Source: Nodosilinea nodulosa PCC 7104
GTDB taxonomy: Bacteria; Cyanobacteriota; Cyanobacteriia; Phormidesmidales; Phormidesmidaceae
NCBI RefSeq assembly: GCF_000309385.1
Contig: NZ_JH976537.1
Coordinates: 3,359,149 to 3,401,155, forward strand
Direction: 5' to 3'
Length of the DNA stretch: 42,007 nt
Every line of letters starts with the position of its first letter. Within the stretch, counting starts at the first letter, position 1. The notes beneath the pieces are model-generated. The model ran no database searches, was not told the DNA's origin, and saw nothing but the letters and a program-made list of their open reading frames with translations. Below are positions 23,973 to 32,869 of the stretch, piece by piece. Both the position numbers and the translations under genes were made by a program.

Positions 23973-25175
23973 CTATAAAATCTGTTTAGCAAAGGGTAGC
24001 TGCCTAACGATATGCCCAACCAAAAAACAGAATGCGATCGCTATCGGTGTAACAAGGATGCATTTGATTACAGACTCCAGCATGACATTACGCAACGCAA
24101 ATATGAGTAGTGTGAGAACAGGAGTATGAACAACATAAACAGCATAGGTATTGCTTGCCATCGTCTTGGTTAAATTAGTCTGAAAATTTAGTTTTTCACG
24201 ACACCAAACTAATAGGCTAATTATGATTGCGACACACATAAACTGTTCCCAGATAGAAAAGGCAAGCAGCGATCGCCAATCCCACCCTCCCCCTGCCGAA
24301 TAGGGACTAAAATTACCATCCATGATTCCAGCAGCAATTAAGATTCCAGGGAGTACTAGCAGCAGACCAAGAGCAACACCCGTCCATATCTTTCCTTGCA
24401 TTTTAGTGAGTTCTGAAAACCAATTGTATTGATACGCCAGCATGCCTATGGATAGCAATACAACATATTGAATAAAATGTCCGTTAGGAAGCCCCAATAG
24501 CTGTAAGAATTTATTTTCAACAAACAACATGCGATCGGCGAATACCAAGATTCCTAACCCCAAAGCTACCCAGAAAATTTGCGCATTACTAGGTCTGTTC
24601 ATCACTCTAGTAGAAACGCATATTTTCCAAGATTTGATGATCTTATATTTACTCAGCCATTGCCATAGGACATAGGCGAAAGAAAATATCAGCAGGACTT
24701 CTACAAACCATAATACGCCCACATCTAGTCCGTTATAAAACTTGATATATTGAGGTAAGAACTGCCAAAAGCTGCCTTCAAAACCAGCCTTTTGAATCCA
24801 AGCCACATAGGCCAGGATGGGATTAACTACAATAATATAAATGCAAAGAGGAATCCCTAACCGGATTAGTCGTTCTTTAATGTAAACATTAGCCCCTTTT
24901 CGTTTATACGAGCCAGGACTAAAGTAACTTGACAACATGAAAAGAAATCCCATAAAAAAGGACTGGTTAAGTAACCAAAAAAATGTCATTACATACCATG
25001 AAAATCCATCTATTTGCCCTGGATCGTTATAGTACCATCGCCCGGAAGCACCGCCATAACCCACAATAAGATGGTGAATAATGACTAATATGGTTAAGAA
25101 TATCCGTAGATTGTCAATGTACAATAATCGTTTTTTGCTAGCTCTTTTTTGATCCAAAAATGTATAGTTAGTCAT
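23973..25175 (-). CDS. Acyltransferase family 3 membrane protein
   Basis: A 400-residue protein of the OafA/NodX/WecH type. It begins RLLYIDNLRIFLTILVIIHH, where the conserved Arg and His of helix 1 are expected, followed by about ten transmembrane helices and IKERLIRLGIPLCIY, a conserved Arg-rich loop. Family members move acyl groups, often acetyl, across the membrane to sugars of surface polysaccharides. It is AT-rich compared with the flanking chromosome. The gene lies between the Wzt-like ATPase and the trifunctional enzyme on the same strand, so it probably decorates the same glycan. Confidence 0.9.
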   Translation of the reverse strand: MTNYTFLDQKRASKKRLLYIDNLRIFLTILVIIHHLIVGYGGASGRWYYNDPGQIDGFSWYVMTFFWLLNQSFFMGFLFMLSSYFSPGSYKRKGANVYIKERLIRLGIPLCIYIIVVNPILAYVAWIQKAGFEGSFWQFLPQYIKFYNGLDVGVLWFVEVLLIFSFAYVLWQWLSKYKIIKSWKICVSTRVMNRPSNAQIFWVALGLGILVFADRMLFVENKFLQLLGLPNGHFIQYVVLLSIGMLAYQYNWFSELTKMQGKIWTGVALGLLLVLPGILIAAGIMDGNFSPYSAGGGWDWRSLLAFSIWEQFMCVAIIISLLVWCREKLNFQTNLTKTMASNTYAVYVVHTPVLTLLIFALRNVMLESVIKCILVTPIAIAFCFLVGHIVRQLPFAKQIL

Positions 25176-25258
25176 GAGTATTCCATATCTCTAAGCACTT
25201 CGCTATTGGCTTTCGATGATGCACGCAAAGCTAGTGCCAGGTTGACCACACAAGAATT

Positions 25259-26542
25259 CTATTTGCTGTGCCAACTGCATGATTTTAAGGGCTGGACGAT
25301 CGCATTTACCTCAGAATTTGCTGCTTCCCAACGCATAGGAGGGCACAAAACTCCAGCTGCTTTAGAGGACAACGTCGCATCAATAGTTAACGGATAAACA
25401 TGCCAGTGATAGTCATAGGCGTAGCTCCAGTCTTGTTGATAAATACCCACGTTAACAAAGTAAAAACCACCTACCAGATCCAGGCGATCGAGGGTAAGTC
25501 TAATGGTGCCCTCCTCCTGTAATCGGATATAGGGAATGCCCATATCTAGCGTGTTTACGTCTAGGCATGGGGCACCGTTTTCTTGGCTGATAGTAATACT
25601 AAAAATGGCGCTATCTAAAGGTTGATGGGTTTTATAATCTACTTCAACACAGAGGAGATCACCTGATTTTATGGTCGATTTTGGTTTTAGACGGACATCG
25701 GTAATCTCAATATCCTGAGAACCAAAGCGGTTTTCGTTCACCCGCAGTTCCATACCCATCTGGGTAAGTTGGGGCGGTCGCTGAGGGGTGCGCTGCTGGG
25801 TTTGCGATCGCATCTCCATCGTGTACTGCCCGGCAACCACCGCTGGTTCGCCGTAGGCAACAACGGTGCCCTGCTTGAGCCAGAGAGCGCGATCGCACAA
25901 CCGCTCTACCTGCCCCACATCATGGGATACCAGCACGATGGCACAGCCCTGTTCTTTCATATCGGCAATGCGATTGAGGCACTTAGACTGAAACGATAAA
26001 TCCCCCACTGACAGAAACTCGTCTACCAGCAAAACCTTGGGGTCTGTGTGTACAGCTACCGAAAAAGCCAGCCGCATCATCATCCCAGAACTGTAGGTAC
26101 GCACCGGGTTGTCAATAAATGCTTCTAGCTCAGCAAAGGCAACAATCTGATCAAATCTCCGTGCTACCTCACGGCGAGGCAAACCCCCCACAATCGCTGT
26201 GACAAAGACGTTCTCTCGTCCGGTCAGGTCGCCATGAAACCCCGCTCCCAGATCCAGCAGTGCCCCTATCCGCCCCCGCATTTTGATGCGTCCCTCGTTA
26301 GGATGGGCTACTTTGCCTAGTACTTGTAGCAGAGTCGATTTGCCAGCCCCATTATGACCAATCACCCCCAGCATTTCCCCCTCTGCAACTTCAAAGGAAA
26401 CGCCCCGCAATGCCCAAAAATCTTCGATGGGCTTGATCCGTCCCAAACCTGTAAGCGCCGCTTCCATAAGTGTGGCGGGCTTCGCCGTATGGTAGCGATC
26501 AAACCGCTTGCCTAAATTCTCGACCAAAATGGCAGTGCCCAT
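25259..26542 (-). CDS. Polysaccharide ABC transporter ATP-binding protein, Wzt-like with C-terminal sugar-binding-type domain
   Basis: A 427-residue ATPase. The nucleotide-binding domain has Walker A GHNGAGKST (62-70), signature YSSGM (150-154), Walker B VLLVDE (170-175) and switch His in VSHD (205-208). The sequence FWALRGVSFEV is typical of the TagH/Wzt branch. Residues about 265-425 form a beta-rich C-terminal domain like Wzt_C, which in O9a-type systems recognises the chain's non-reducing end before export. The ATG at 26542 starts 1 base after the permease stop, with GGAGGAG inside the permease's last codons, so the two are translationally coupled. The frame extends 18 codons upstream into the permease, which is not used here. 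Confidence 0.94.
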   Translation of the reverse strand: MGTAILVENLGKRFDRYHTAKPATLMEAALTGLGRIKPIEDFWALRGVSFEVAEGEMLGVIGHNGAGKSTLLQVLGKVAHPNEGRIKMRGRIGALLDLGAGFHGDLTGRENVFVTAIVGGLPRREVARRFDQIVAFAELEAFIDNPVRTYSSGMMMRLAFSVAVHTDPKVLLVDEFLSVGDLSFQSKCLNRIADMKEQGCAIVLVSHDVGQVERLCDRALWLKQGTVVAYGEPAVVAGQYTMEMRSQTQQRTPQRPPQLTQMGMELRVNENRFGSQDIEITDVRLKPKSTIKSGDLLCVEVDYKTHQPLDSAIFSITISQENGAPCLDVNTLDMGIPYIRLQEEGTIRLTLDRLDLVGGFYFVNVGIYQQDWSYAYDYHWHVYPLTIDATLSSKAAGVLCPPMRWEAANSEVNAIVQPLKSCSWHSK

Positions 26543-26543
26543 C

Positions 26544-27353
26544 CTAAATCTCCTCCACGAACCGCAGGCTTTGGTACTTGAAGAGACGATAGCCAATGGG
26601 CAAAAACAACAGCGTGATTCCCGAAATAATGAGCAGAGCTAGCCAATCTGGTTGTGTACCCCACATCAAAATTTGTCGGTAGCAGGTCACGATATGCACC
26701 ATTGGATTTAGCCCATAGATAAACCAGTAGCGAGGGGGAATGTTGCCTAGCTCATAGAAGATAGGGGTTAGGTAGAACAAAAACTGAAGCAAAACTCCCA
26801 GGGTATGTTGGGTATCTCGGAATGTGACGTTGAGTGAGGCTAGGAAATAAGAAAACGTCACGGTGACGGCAAATTGAATTAGCTGTAGCAGTGGCAACGC
26901 CAGCAAAATAGGCGTAAATTTGACTCCATCAATGAGTAAAAAAACAAATAGTACTGGCAACGCCAGAACAAAGTGAATCAACCCTGTTGTAACTACAACA
27001 ACTGGCAAGATAACCGTGGGAAAGCCTGGCTGCCTGATTAACGGGCGACTGCTTATAATAATGCCTGTGGCCTGAAATAGAGAATTTTGGAACCAGTTCC
27101 AAACCAATAACCCTGTAAACACATAGGAGGAATATTGGGGAATATCAATCTTGATAACGACCTGAAAAACAAAGACAAAAACCAGCAGCTGTAGCAGTGG
27201 GCTAATCAGAGTCCAGGCAATGCCCAGGGCCGATCGCTTATACATTAGCTTCATGTCGCGATCAACAAGCGATCGCAGCAGATCATATAGATAGCCAAGA
27301 TTCTGCGTAGGGAACTTCTGCCTAGACAGATTAGATGTTCTTTTTAAGATCAT
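26544..27353 (-). CDS. ABC-2 type polysaccharide transporter permease (Wzm-like)
   Basis: A 269-residue permease with a cytosolic N-terminus containing DLLRSLVDRDMKLMYKRSAL (the usual RD.K.rYk..lLG motif) and six hydrophobic helices. It ends with the family pattern NPMVHIVTCYRQILMWGT and YRLFKYQSLRFVEEI. Together with the downstream Wzt-like ATPase it forms the exporter that moves an undecaprenyl-linked glycan, or a teichoic-acid-like chain, across the cytoplasmic membrane. Located in the middle of the glycosyltransferase cluster, 14 bases after the double GT2 gene. Confidence 0.95.
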   Translation of the reverse strand: MILKRTSNLSRQKFPTQNLGYLYDLLRSLVDRDMKLMYKRSALGIAWTLISPLLQLLVFVFVFQVVIKIDIPQYSSYVFTGLLVWNWFQNSLFQATGIIISSRPLIRQPGFPTVILPVVVVTTGLIHFVLALPVLFVFLLIDGVKFTPILLALPLLQLIQFAVTVTFSYFLASLNVTFRDTQHTLGVLLQFLFYLTPIFYELGNIPPRYWFIYGLNPMVHIVTCYRQILMWGTQPDWLALLIISGITLLFLPIGYRLFKYQSLRFVEEI

Positions 27354-27367
27354 TGACTGTCACAGGC

Positions 27368-30064
27368 TTAAAGAACTGAAGTTGGGGATTGGAAAGATTC
27401 CCGCGAGGAAGAAATTGACTCGATAAGTTGCTTTTCTATCTTGTCTTGATTCCTAGCGTTCACTGGCACATATGGTTGACTGCGACCAAGTTTCTTCACT
27501 CGCCGATAGGATTGCCAGAGAGACCATGGCCCTGCTAGATTGCCACGAATTTCTAGCCAGATGAGAGAGAGAGGGTAGTCACTTCGCTTGAGCAGATACT
27601 CCTTGATTCGATGGTAGTGGGCATAGGGCAGACCTAAGAGAACTTGAGCCAGTCCTCGCCAATCACCATGGTGTAACCATGTAGCGAGGTTATACGATAC
27701 ATGACCTTTGCTGTAGCCATAGAGTTGTCGCTCTAAAGCTTCTCGAGTCTTGCGATGTTTGTGCCAGACAAAGGCTTGAGGGTTATAAACGATGGTATAT
27801 CCGGCCTTCAAAACTTTGTAAAACACATAGGTATCTTCGCCCACACCAGATGGCATTCCCGGCCCTAGAGCTTCGTCCATTAGGCCAATTTTGGGATGGT
27901 GAAAAATACTAGCTCGAAAGGCAGCATTTGCTGTGGCTCCCAAAGACCATGTTGGCGAGGGTTTATGAGGAAACAGGTCGTACCATGCTCCTCCTACCTC
28001 AAAGGGCTCAAACCCTCGTCCTAATCCTCCGTAGTTTTCAAAAGCTTGTTGAGAGGCATCTTCTAGCTCAATAGGTAAAACATTGCCATTCACAACCATA
28101 ACGTCGGGGCGGGTGAAGGGCATAATTAGCTTCTCAATCCAGTCTGGAGGAACGGTAACATCATCATCTGTTGCAATAAGGATGTCACCATGGCTGGCAA
28201 TAAATCCTGCATTTCTTGCGTATGCTAACCCTTGGCGAGGTTCGTTTACCAAGACTACTTCAGGAAATTCCTGGATAACTGGTGGGGTTAGGCCAGAACT
28301 AGGATGATTATCTACAACTATAATTTCAACTGGGCGGCTAGTTTGCTGAACTCTAAGATGGTGCAGGCAGTTGCGGAGATCGCCTGGGCGATCGAAGGTA
28401 GCAATCACAATGGAAACCATAACTGAACCAGGCAATGGGTCGGGAACTTGCTGGGTAGATAGGCGATATCTCGATGCTATTGTATTTATGGCCTGTGCCC
28501 AGATGATATCGCCTGCCATAATGCCTGAAGGAGCAAGCAATTTAGTGCCAAACTGATTTACAATCAGTTTAGATAAGGTAGATAGAGATATGTTTTGATT
28601 ATTGTTTATGTAGTCAAAGCTGCCGATGGGGCTGTGATGCCAACTAACAAAGACACGAGCTTTGCTGTATTCTTCTAGACCGATCAGAGGTGACACTGGT
28701 TGGCTCAGTTCAATCTGGCGAATAGCGATTGCCGACTGTTTAGTTTCTGTCTTTAGCTTGAGTGCAGGAAAATAGCGAATGGGTAAAGGTTTGTCGGTTT
28801 GCCAGCCATGCTCCTGAATGATGTCTGCGACACGTTTAGTTGCTGTTTGATAAGTTTTGAAGCTTGAAAATGCGCCCTGAAATTCAGCCAAGATCAAATC
28901 TTTGGGAAACTGGGTTTGATGGAGAGATGCTATTAAGGTGCGACGTATATTCCAGTAAAACATCCACCAAATGCCAATTTTGGCACAAGCACCTCTTAGG
29001 TCAGGATAGGCGATTGCTAGGCTTAGCCACAGAGCATAGAGACTGCCATTGAAAGAAATTTGCCGTTTCAATTGGGCATATTCACGGCGATGACGATGGC
29101 GAATCATTGCAGCCGGTTCATAAACTAAACTATAGCCAGCCTTTAGTACTCGGATGAACATTTCTAAATCACCCCCACCGTTTGTTGGAGTACCAACATC
29201 CAACGCAGGGTCAAAGTAACCAATTGTCTCAAAAACCGACTTCCGATAAGCCATGTTTGCCCCGGTACCAAACTGCCCAGCTCCTAACCATTGCCAGGGC
29301 ATAGACTGATTTGATATTGTTTGGTATCGCAGGGTTTTGAACCCTCGCCCAAAACCACCGTATTCCTCAAATAATACCTGCGCTTCAGTTTCCAGCTCAT
29401 AGGGGACTACAAGCCCAGTAACAGCCATTATGCCCGGGCTTTCTAGAAATGCTTGAACCAGTCCTTTTATCCACCCAGTATCTACCACTACATCATCGTC
29501 GGTGTAGGCAATAATCTCGCCTTTGGCCTCTAAAATAGCGCGGTTGCGGGCCCAGTCTAGACCGGGACGAGGTTCGCGCACATAGCGCACTTGGGGATAG
29601 TGGGTTTCAACGAGTTCTTTGGTGCCTTCCGTTTGGGGGGCGTTGTCTACTACTAGGATGTCGAGGTGAGGATAGTCTAGCTGGCTGATAGCTTCGAGGC
29701 AGAGCTTCATGTCATCGGGGCGATCGCGCGTACACACCGCCACCGTCACCAGCGGCCATTCTCCCGTGTACTCCACAGGCGGCAGACTGATCAAATTTTC
29801 TAACGTCAGATCTTCGGAGCGTTGAGGCGAAGCTAATCCATTCTTCAGCAATTGGCTGATAATCGCCCAGCTGTGCTGCTCTAAAATTAATTTACTGAGC
29901 GTATTTGCCGTGCAGCGGCCCAGGGATATGGGGGCTTTAACATATCCAAGCGGTACACCATGCAGGCGAACTAGCGCTTGCAAACCCATATAGCCTTCCA
30001 ACTCCTCGAAAGTTGGAATAGGCTGGCTCAGTTCGATATCAACAACTTTTATAGGATAAAGCAT
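27368..30064 (-). CDS. Double GT2 glycosyltransferase with two copies of an accessory domain
   Basis: An 898-residue protein made of two similar halves. Each begins with a small domain (about 6-80 and 447-515) sharing IELSQP and TLSKLI, then a linker, then a GT2 catalytic domain. First: VCTRDRPDD (110-118), VVDN (138-141), YTDDDV (187-192), GGDLEMF (297-303). Second: IATFDRPGD (554-562), VVDN (583-586), ATDDDV (631-636), GEDTYVF (742-748). Both keep the DDD metal site and an acidic catalytic motif, so both look active. The C-terminus (790-898) is basic/helical. A bifunctional enzyme could add two alternating sugars. The halves arose by internal duplication. Confidence 0.9.
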   Translation of the reverse strand: MLYPIKVVDIELSQPIPTFEELEGYMGLQALVRLHGVPLGYVKAPISLGRCTANTLSKLILEQHSWAIISQLLKNGLASPQRSEDLTLENLISLPPVEYTGEWPLVTVAVCTRDRPDDMKLCLEAISQLDYPHLDILVVDNAPQTEGTKELVETHYPQVRYVREPRPGLDWARNRAILEAKGEIIAYTDDDVVVDTGWIKGLVQAFLESPGIMAVTGLVVPYELETEAQVLFEEYGGFGRGFKTLRYQTISNQSMPWQWLGAGQFGTGANMAYRKSVFETIGYFDPALDVGTPTNGGGDLEMFIRVLKAGYSLVYEPAAMIRHRHRREYAQLKRQISFNGSLYALWLSLAIAYPDLRGACAKIGIWWMFYWNIRRTLIASLHQTQFPKDLILAEFQGAFSSFKTYQTATKRVADIIQEHGWQTDKPLPIRYFPALKLKTETKQSAIAIRQIELSQPVSPLIGLEEYSKARVFVSWHHSPIGSFDYINNNQNISLSTLSKLIVNQFGTKLLAPSGIMAGDIIWAQAINTIASRYRLSTQQVPDPLPGSVMVSIVIATFDRPGDLRNCLHHLRVQQTSRPVEIIVVDNHPSSGLTPPVIQEFPEVVLVNEPRQGLAYARNAGFIASHGDILIATDDDVTVPPDWIEKLIMPFTRPDVMVVNGNVLPIELEDASQQAFENYGGLGRGFEPFEVGGAWYDLFPHKPSPTWSLGATANAAFRASIFHHPKIGLMDEALGPGMPSGVGEDTYVFYKVLKAGYTIVYNPQAFVWHKHRKTREALERQLYGYSKGHVSYNLATWLHHGDWRGLAQVLLGLPYAHYHRIKEYLLKRSDYPLSLIWLEIRGNLAGPWSLWQSYRRVKKLGRSQPYVPVNARNQDKIEKQLIESISSSRESFQSPTSVL

Positions 30065-30080
30065 ATGGAACTCCTAGAGA

Positions 30081-31184
30081 CTAAATTCTGGATAATGACT
30101 GATGCAAAACCGTCCCGGCCAATAGCTTGAGCTGAATTTTTAGCGGGTGAACGGGTAGGTAGAAAGGCAGCAGCGTACCAGGTACAAGCATTGATCTGCC
30201 TGGACCTTTCGAGGCGAGGTGACGAGGCTTGGTCAATGCAAGCGGAGCTGGTCGCATTTTTTGAGAAAGCTTTAGGAGACTTTTGATCAGCAACATGTAG
30301 AAGCTCAGCCTCCCCAGGGGGGTGATAGGATCAATCTTGACGGCTCGCCATAGCCAGCTCAAGGTATCGCGTGAATTTTCAGAAGCACTACATTGCTGGG
30401 CCAAATATAAGTAAAAGCTGCTGCAAGACAGTCGGTAGAAATAACTGGGCAGATCGGGGCTTTTCTGCTGATTTTTTTGGAGCATGAGTTGATGCGATCG
30501 CGCCATCTGCTCATGGTTCCTAGACATGCTGCTTTGTATTTTTCTGTAGCCGATCAAGAACTCTGGAACTACAGCAAAGTCATAGCTCTTGGCTAGTCGT
30601 AAATATAGATCCCAATCCTCACATCCCTGAGAATTTTGGGCCATAAACTCAACGTCATACCCTCCCGTTTGATCCAAGCAGGCTTTGCGGATCAAGGTGG
30701 AGCTGGCATTGCCTAGAAAATTGTGGCAAATTAGGGTTTTGTAAACGTCACCCGCAATTCTGGCGGCGTGAAAACTGCCAGTGGGGCGGTCGTTCTGATC
30801 AATATCTACTGACCAAGCGTAGATGACTCCTACAGTTGCACTGCTGGCTTGGAATTTACTAACTAGCTTTTCTATGGCATGGGGGTGCCACACATCATCG
30901 GCATCAAGGGGCGCAATAAATTGACCCCTGGCATTTTCAATGCCTAAATTTCGCGCGGCGGCTACTCCCGCGTTAGCCTGGTGCAATAGCTTGATGTGAG
31001 GCTCTTGCTGCATCCAGCCTTGAACAATGGCTTGGGTGCGATCGCATGAGCCATCGTCTACAACTATTATTTCTAGATGACGATAGGTTTGAGCCACAAC
31101 CGACCGCAGCGTTTGACCAATAAAATCGGCTGCGTTGTAGGCTGGTATAACGACTGAAACCAGAGGATCCTCTAAGTTGTTCAT
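30081..31184 (-). CDS. Glycosyltransferase family 2
   Basis: A 367-residue GT-A enzyme with SVVIPAYNAADFIGQTL (10-26), VVDDGSCDRT (41-50), AARNLGI and the metal motif PLDADDVWH (92-100). It also has the acceptor-side CEDWDLYLRLA motif. It transfers a sugar from a nucleotide donor to the growing lipid-linked chain at the cytoplasmic face. The C-terminal 100 residues are helical and basic, likely membrane-peripheral. It lies 17 bases upstream of the double GT2 gene and 22 bases after the flavoprotein gene, consistent with one operon. Confidence 0.93.
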   Translation of the reverse strand: MNNLEDPLVSVVIPAYNAADFIGQTLRSVVAQTYRHLEIIVVDDGSCDRTQAIVQGWMQQEPHIKLLHQANAGVAAARNLGIENARGQFIAPLDADDVWHPHAIEKLVSKFQASSATVGVIYAWSVDIDQNDRPTGSFHAARIAGDVYKTLICHNFLGNASSTLIRKACLDQTGGYDVEFMAQNSQGCEDWDLYLRLAKSYDFAVVPEFLIGYRKIQSSMSRNHEQMARSHQLMLQKNQQKSPDLPSYFYRLSCSSFYLYLAQQCSASENSRDTLSWLWRAVKIDPITPLGRLSFYMLLIKSLLKLSQKMRPAPLALTKPRHLASKGPGRSMLVPGTLLPFYLPVHPLKIQLKLLAGTVLHQSLSRI

Positions 31185-31205
31185 AACCTTCTCTCCAGGC
31201 TAGGG

Positions 31206-32711
31206 CTAAAGGCTAGACAGTATTGGCCGGCTGCTGAGATTCGGCTTGGCAGACTTTTGTCGCTTCAGCGCATTCCACTCAGCATCCGTAAAGTTTTCCT
31301 GATAAGAGCGATCGACATTGACATCCCATAGATCATGGTTTTCGCCCAAAATATTTCTGGCCGCCAGTATAGCTGTCAGCATTGAGTGATCTTGGTTGTT
31401 GTAGCGATGCATGCCGTTGCGCCCTACCGTCTGTAAGTTCTCAAAGGTTGTTATGTAGTCCTGAAGTACTTGCAGGTGCTGGCGATAGTCTTTGTCGTAG
31501 ACCGGATAGGCCTTTGGCTGACGAATTACGCAGCCATCTTCTATGTCTCCTGCACTAACGCCCAAGCTGAGCCGAACAATTTCCTTAGAAGCCAACTCAA
31601 TCAATGTTGAGTCGGCCATCTCCCAGAGGTCGCCTCCTTTGTTGCAGAAATACTCCATGCCCAGACAGGTCTTGTGGGAGTTTGGCACCATAGCCGGGCT
31701 CCAGTTCTTAAAGTTTTGAATGCGCCCTACCCTAAATTCAGGGCTGTGGATATACAGCCAGTTGTCGGGAAACAAGTGCTCGCGGTTAATCACAAGAGAC
31801 ACAATCAAAAAATCCCGGTATTTCAGCCCTCGTGCTGCCGCTAATACCTCGTCGGGAGGTAAGGGGTCAAGGCGGTGCACTAGCTGCGCTACCGGCATCG
31901 AATTGATAAAGTGCTCGCCGACCAGTTCCAGCGTGTTATTTCCTTGTTTAGCTATCACTTTGGTAACATGGCCAGCGCGGTGTTCAACCCGTATGACCTC
32001 GCTATTTAAGTGCACTGAAGAGCCGCTGGACTCTAGCAGTTCTTGGCAGCGCTCCCACATCATGCCTGGCCCCAGACGAGGGTAGGCAAAGGTTTTAATT
32101 AGGCTTTTGGCATTTTGACTGCCAAATATTGCGTTGATGATGGCCCGCTTGAGCGACATATTTTGAATCCGCTGAGCGGCCCAATCGGCTTGGATCTGGG
32201 TGCAGGGAATGCCCCAAACCTTCTCAGTGTAGGTTTTGAAGAATATGCGGTAAAGCTGCTCGCCAAAGCAGTCAATGACCCATTCTTCAAAGGTTTCTGG
32301 TTTTGGGCGCAAGTGCAAAAATTTCTTGGCCTTTGCCTTAAGATAGCTGTATAGAATCAGAGTGCTGCGAATGGGGCCTAGGTTAAACAATGCTTTGAAC
32401 AGCGATAGGGGGTAGTCATAAAATTTGCCGTCATAGTAAATTCTGGAGAGGCGAGGAACTTGGATAAAGTCCTCGCCTAGAATTTCCTTCCAGATGGCTT
32501 GAACTTCGCCCACCTTAGTAAAGAAGCGATGTCCACCGATATCAAATCGGTAGCTTTTGTAGGTCTCTGTGCGCGAGATGCCGCCTACCTTGCCTGCCTT
32601 CTCGAGGACAATAGCCTGGGTATTGTGTTTTGAAAGTTCGTAGGCTGCTGTCAAGCCCGCAGGGCCACCGCCAATTACTACGACAGCTGTATGAGTTATA
32701 AGACCTTGCAT
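31206..32711 (-). CDS. NAD(P)/FAD-dependent oxidoreductase, UDP-galactopyranose mutase-like
   Basis: A 501-residue flavoprotein of the amine-oxidase/protoporphyrinogen-oxidase superfamily. It has the FAD motif VVIGGGPAGLTAAYELS (11-27), a second conserved stretch GGISRTETYKSYRFDIGGHRFF, and the C-terminal motif QTVGRNGMHRYNNQDHSM that contacts the flavin. Proteins of this subgroup in polysaccharide clusters are often called UDP-galactopyranose mutase-like; the true mutase signature is not fully met, so a sugar or lipid-linked oxidoreductase is equally possible. Cytosolic. It probably prepares a sugar for the glycosyltransferases next to it. Confidence 0.85.
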   Translation of the reverse strand: MQGLITHTAVVVIGGGPAGLTAAYELSKHNTQAIVLEKAGKVGGISRTETYKSYRFDIGGHRFFTKVGEVQAIWKEILGEDFIQVPRLSRIYYDGKFYDYPLSLFKALFNLGPIRSTLILYSYLKAKAKKFLHLRPKPETFEEWVIDCFGEQLYRIFFKTYTEKVWGIPCTQIQADWAAQRIQNMSLKRAIINAIFGSQNAKSLIKTFAYPRLGPGMMWERCQELLESSGSSVHLNSEVIRVEHRAGHVTKVIAKQGNNTLELVGEHFINSMPVAQLVHRLDPLPPDEVLAAARGLKYRDFLIVSLVINREHLFPDNWLYIHSPEFRVGRIQNFKNWSPAMVPNSHKTCLGMEYFCNKGGDLWEMADSTLIELASKEIVRLSLGVSAGDIEDGCVIRQPKAYPVYDKDYRQHLQVLQDYITTFENLQTVGRNGMHRYNNQDHSMLTAILAARNILGENHDLWDVNVDRSYQENFTDAEWNALKRQKSAKPNLSSRPILSSL

Positions 32712-32869
32712 TTTCTTCGCAGTAAACAGCCTGTCTAGGGAGATTTTTGATTTTTAGAAAATTAGACTTTAAAGCGTCAGTCAACCGAAATAAGGATTCT
32801 GAATTGGATGTTGGGCTGGTAGCAGCTGCTGCGCAGTAACCACGTCTTTTTTGAGCCTCTAATTTGCTC

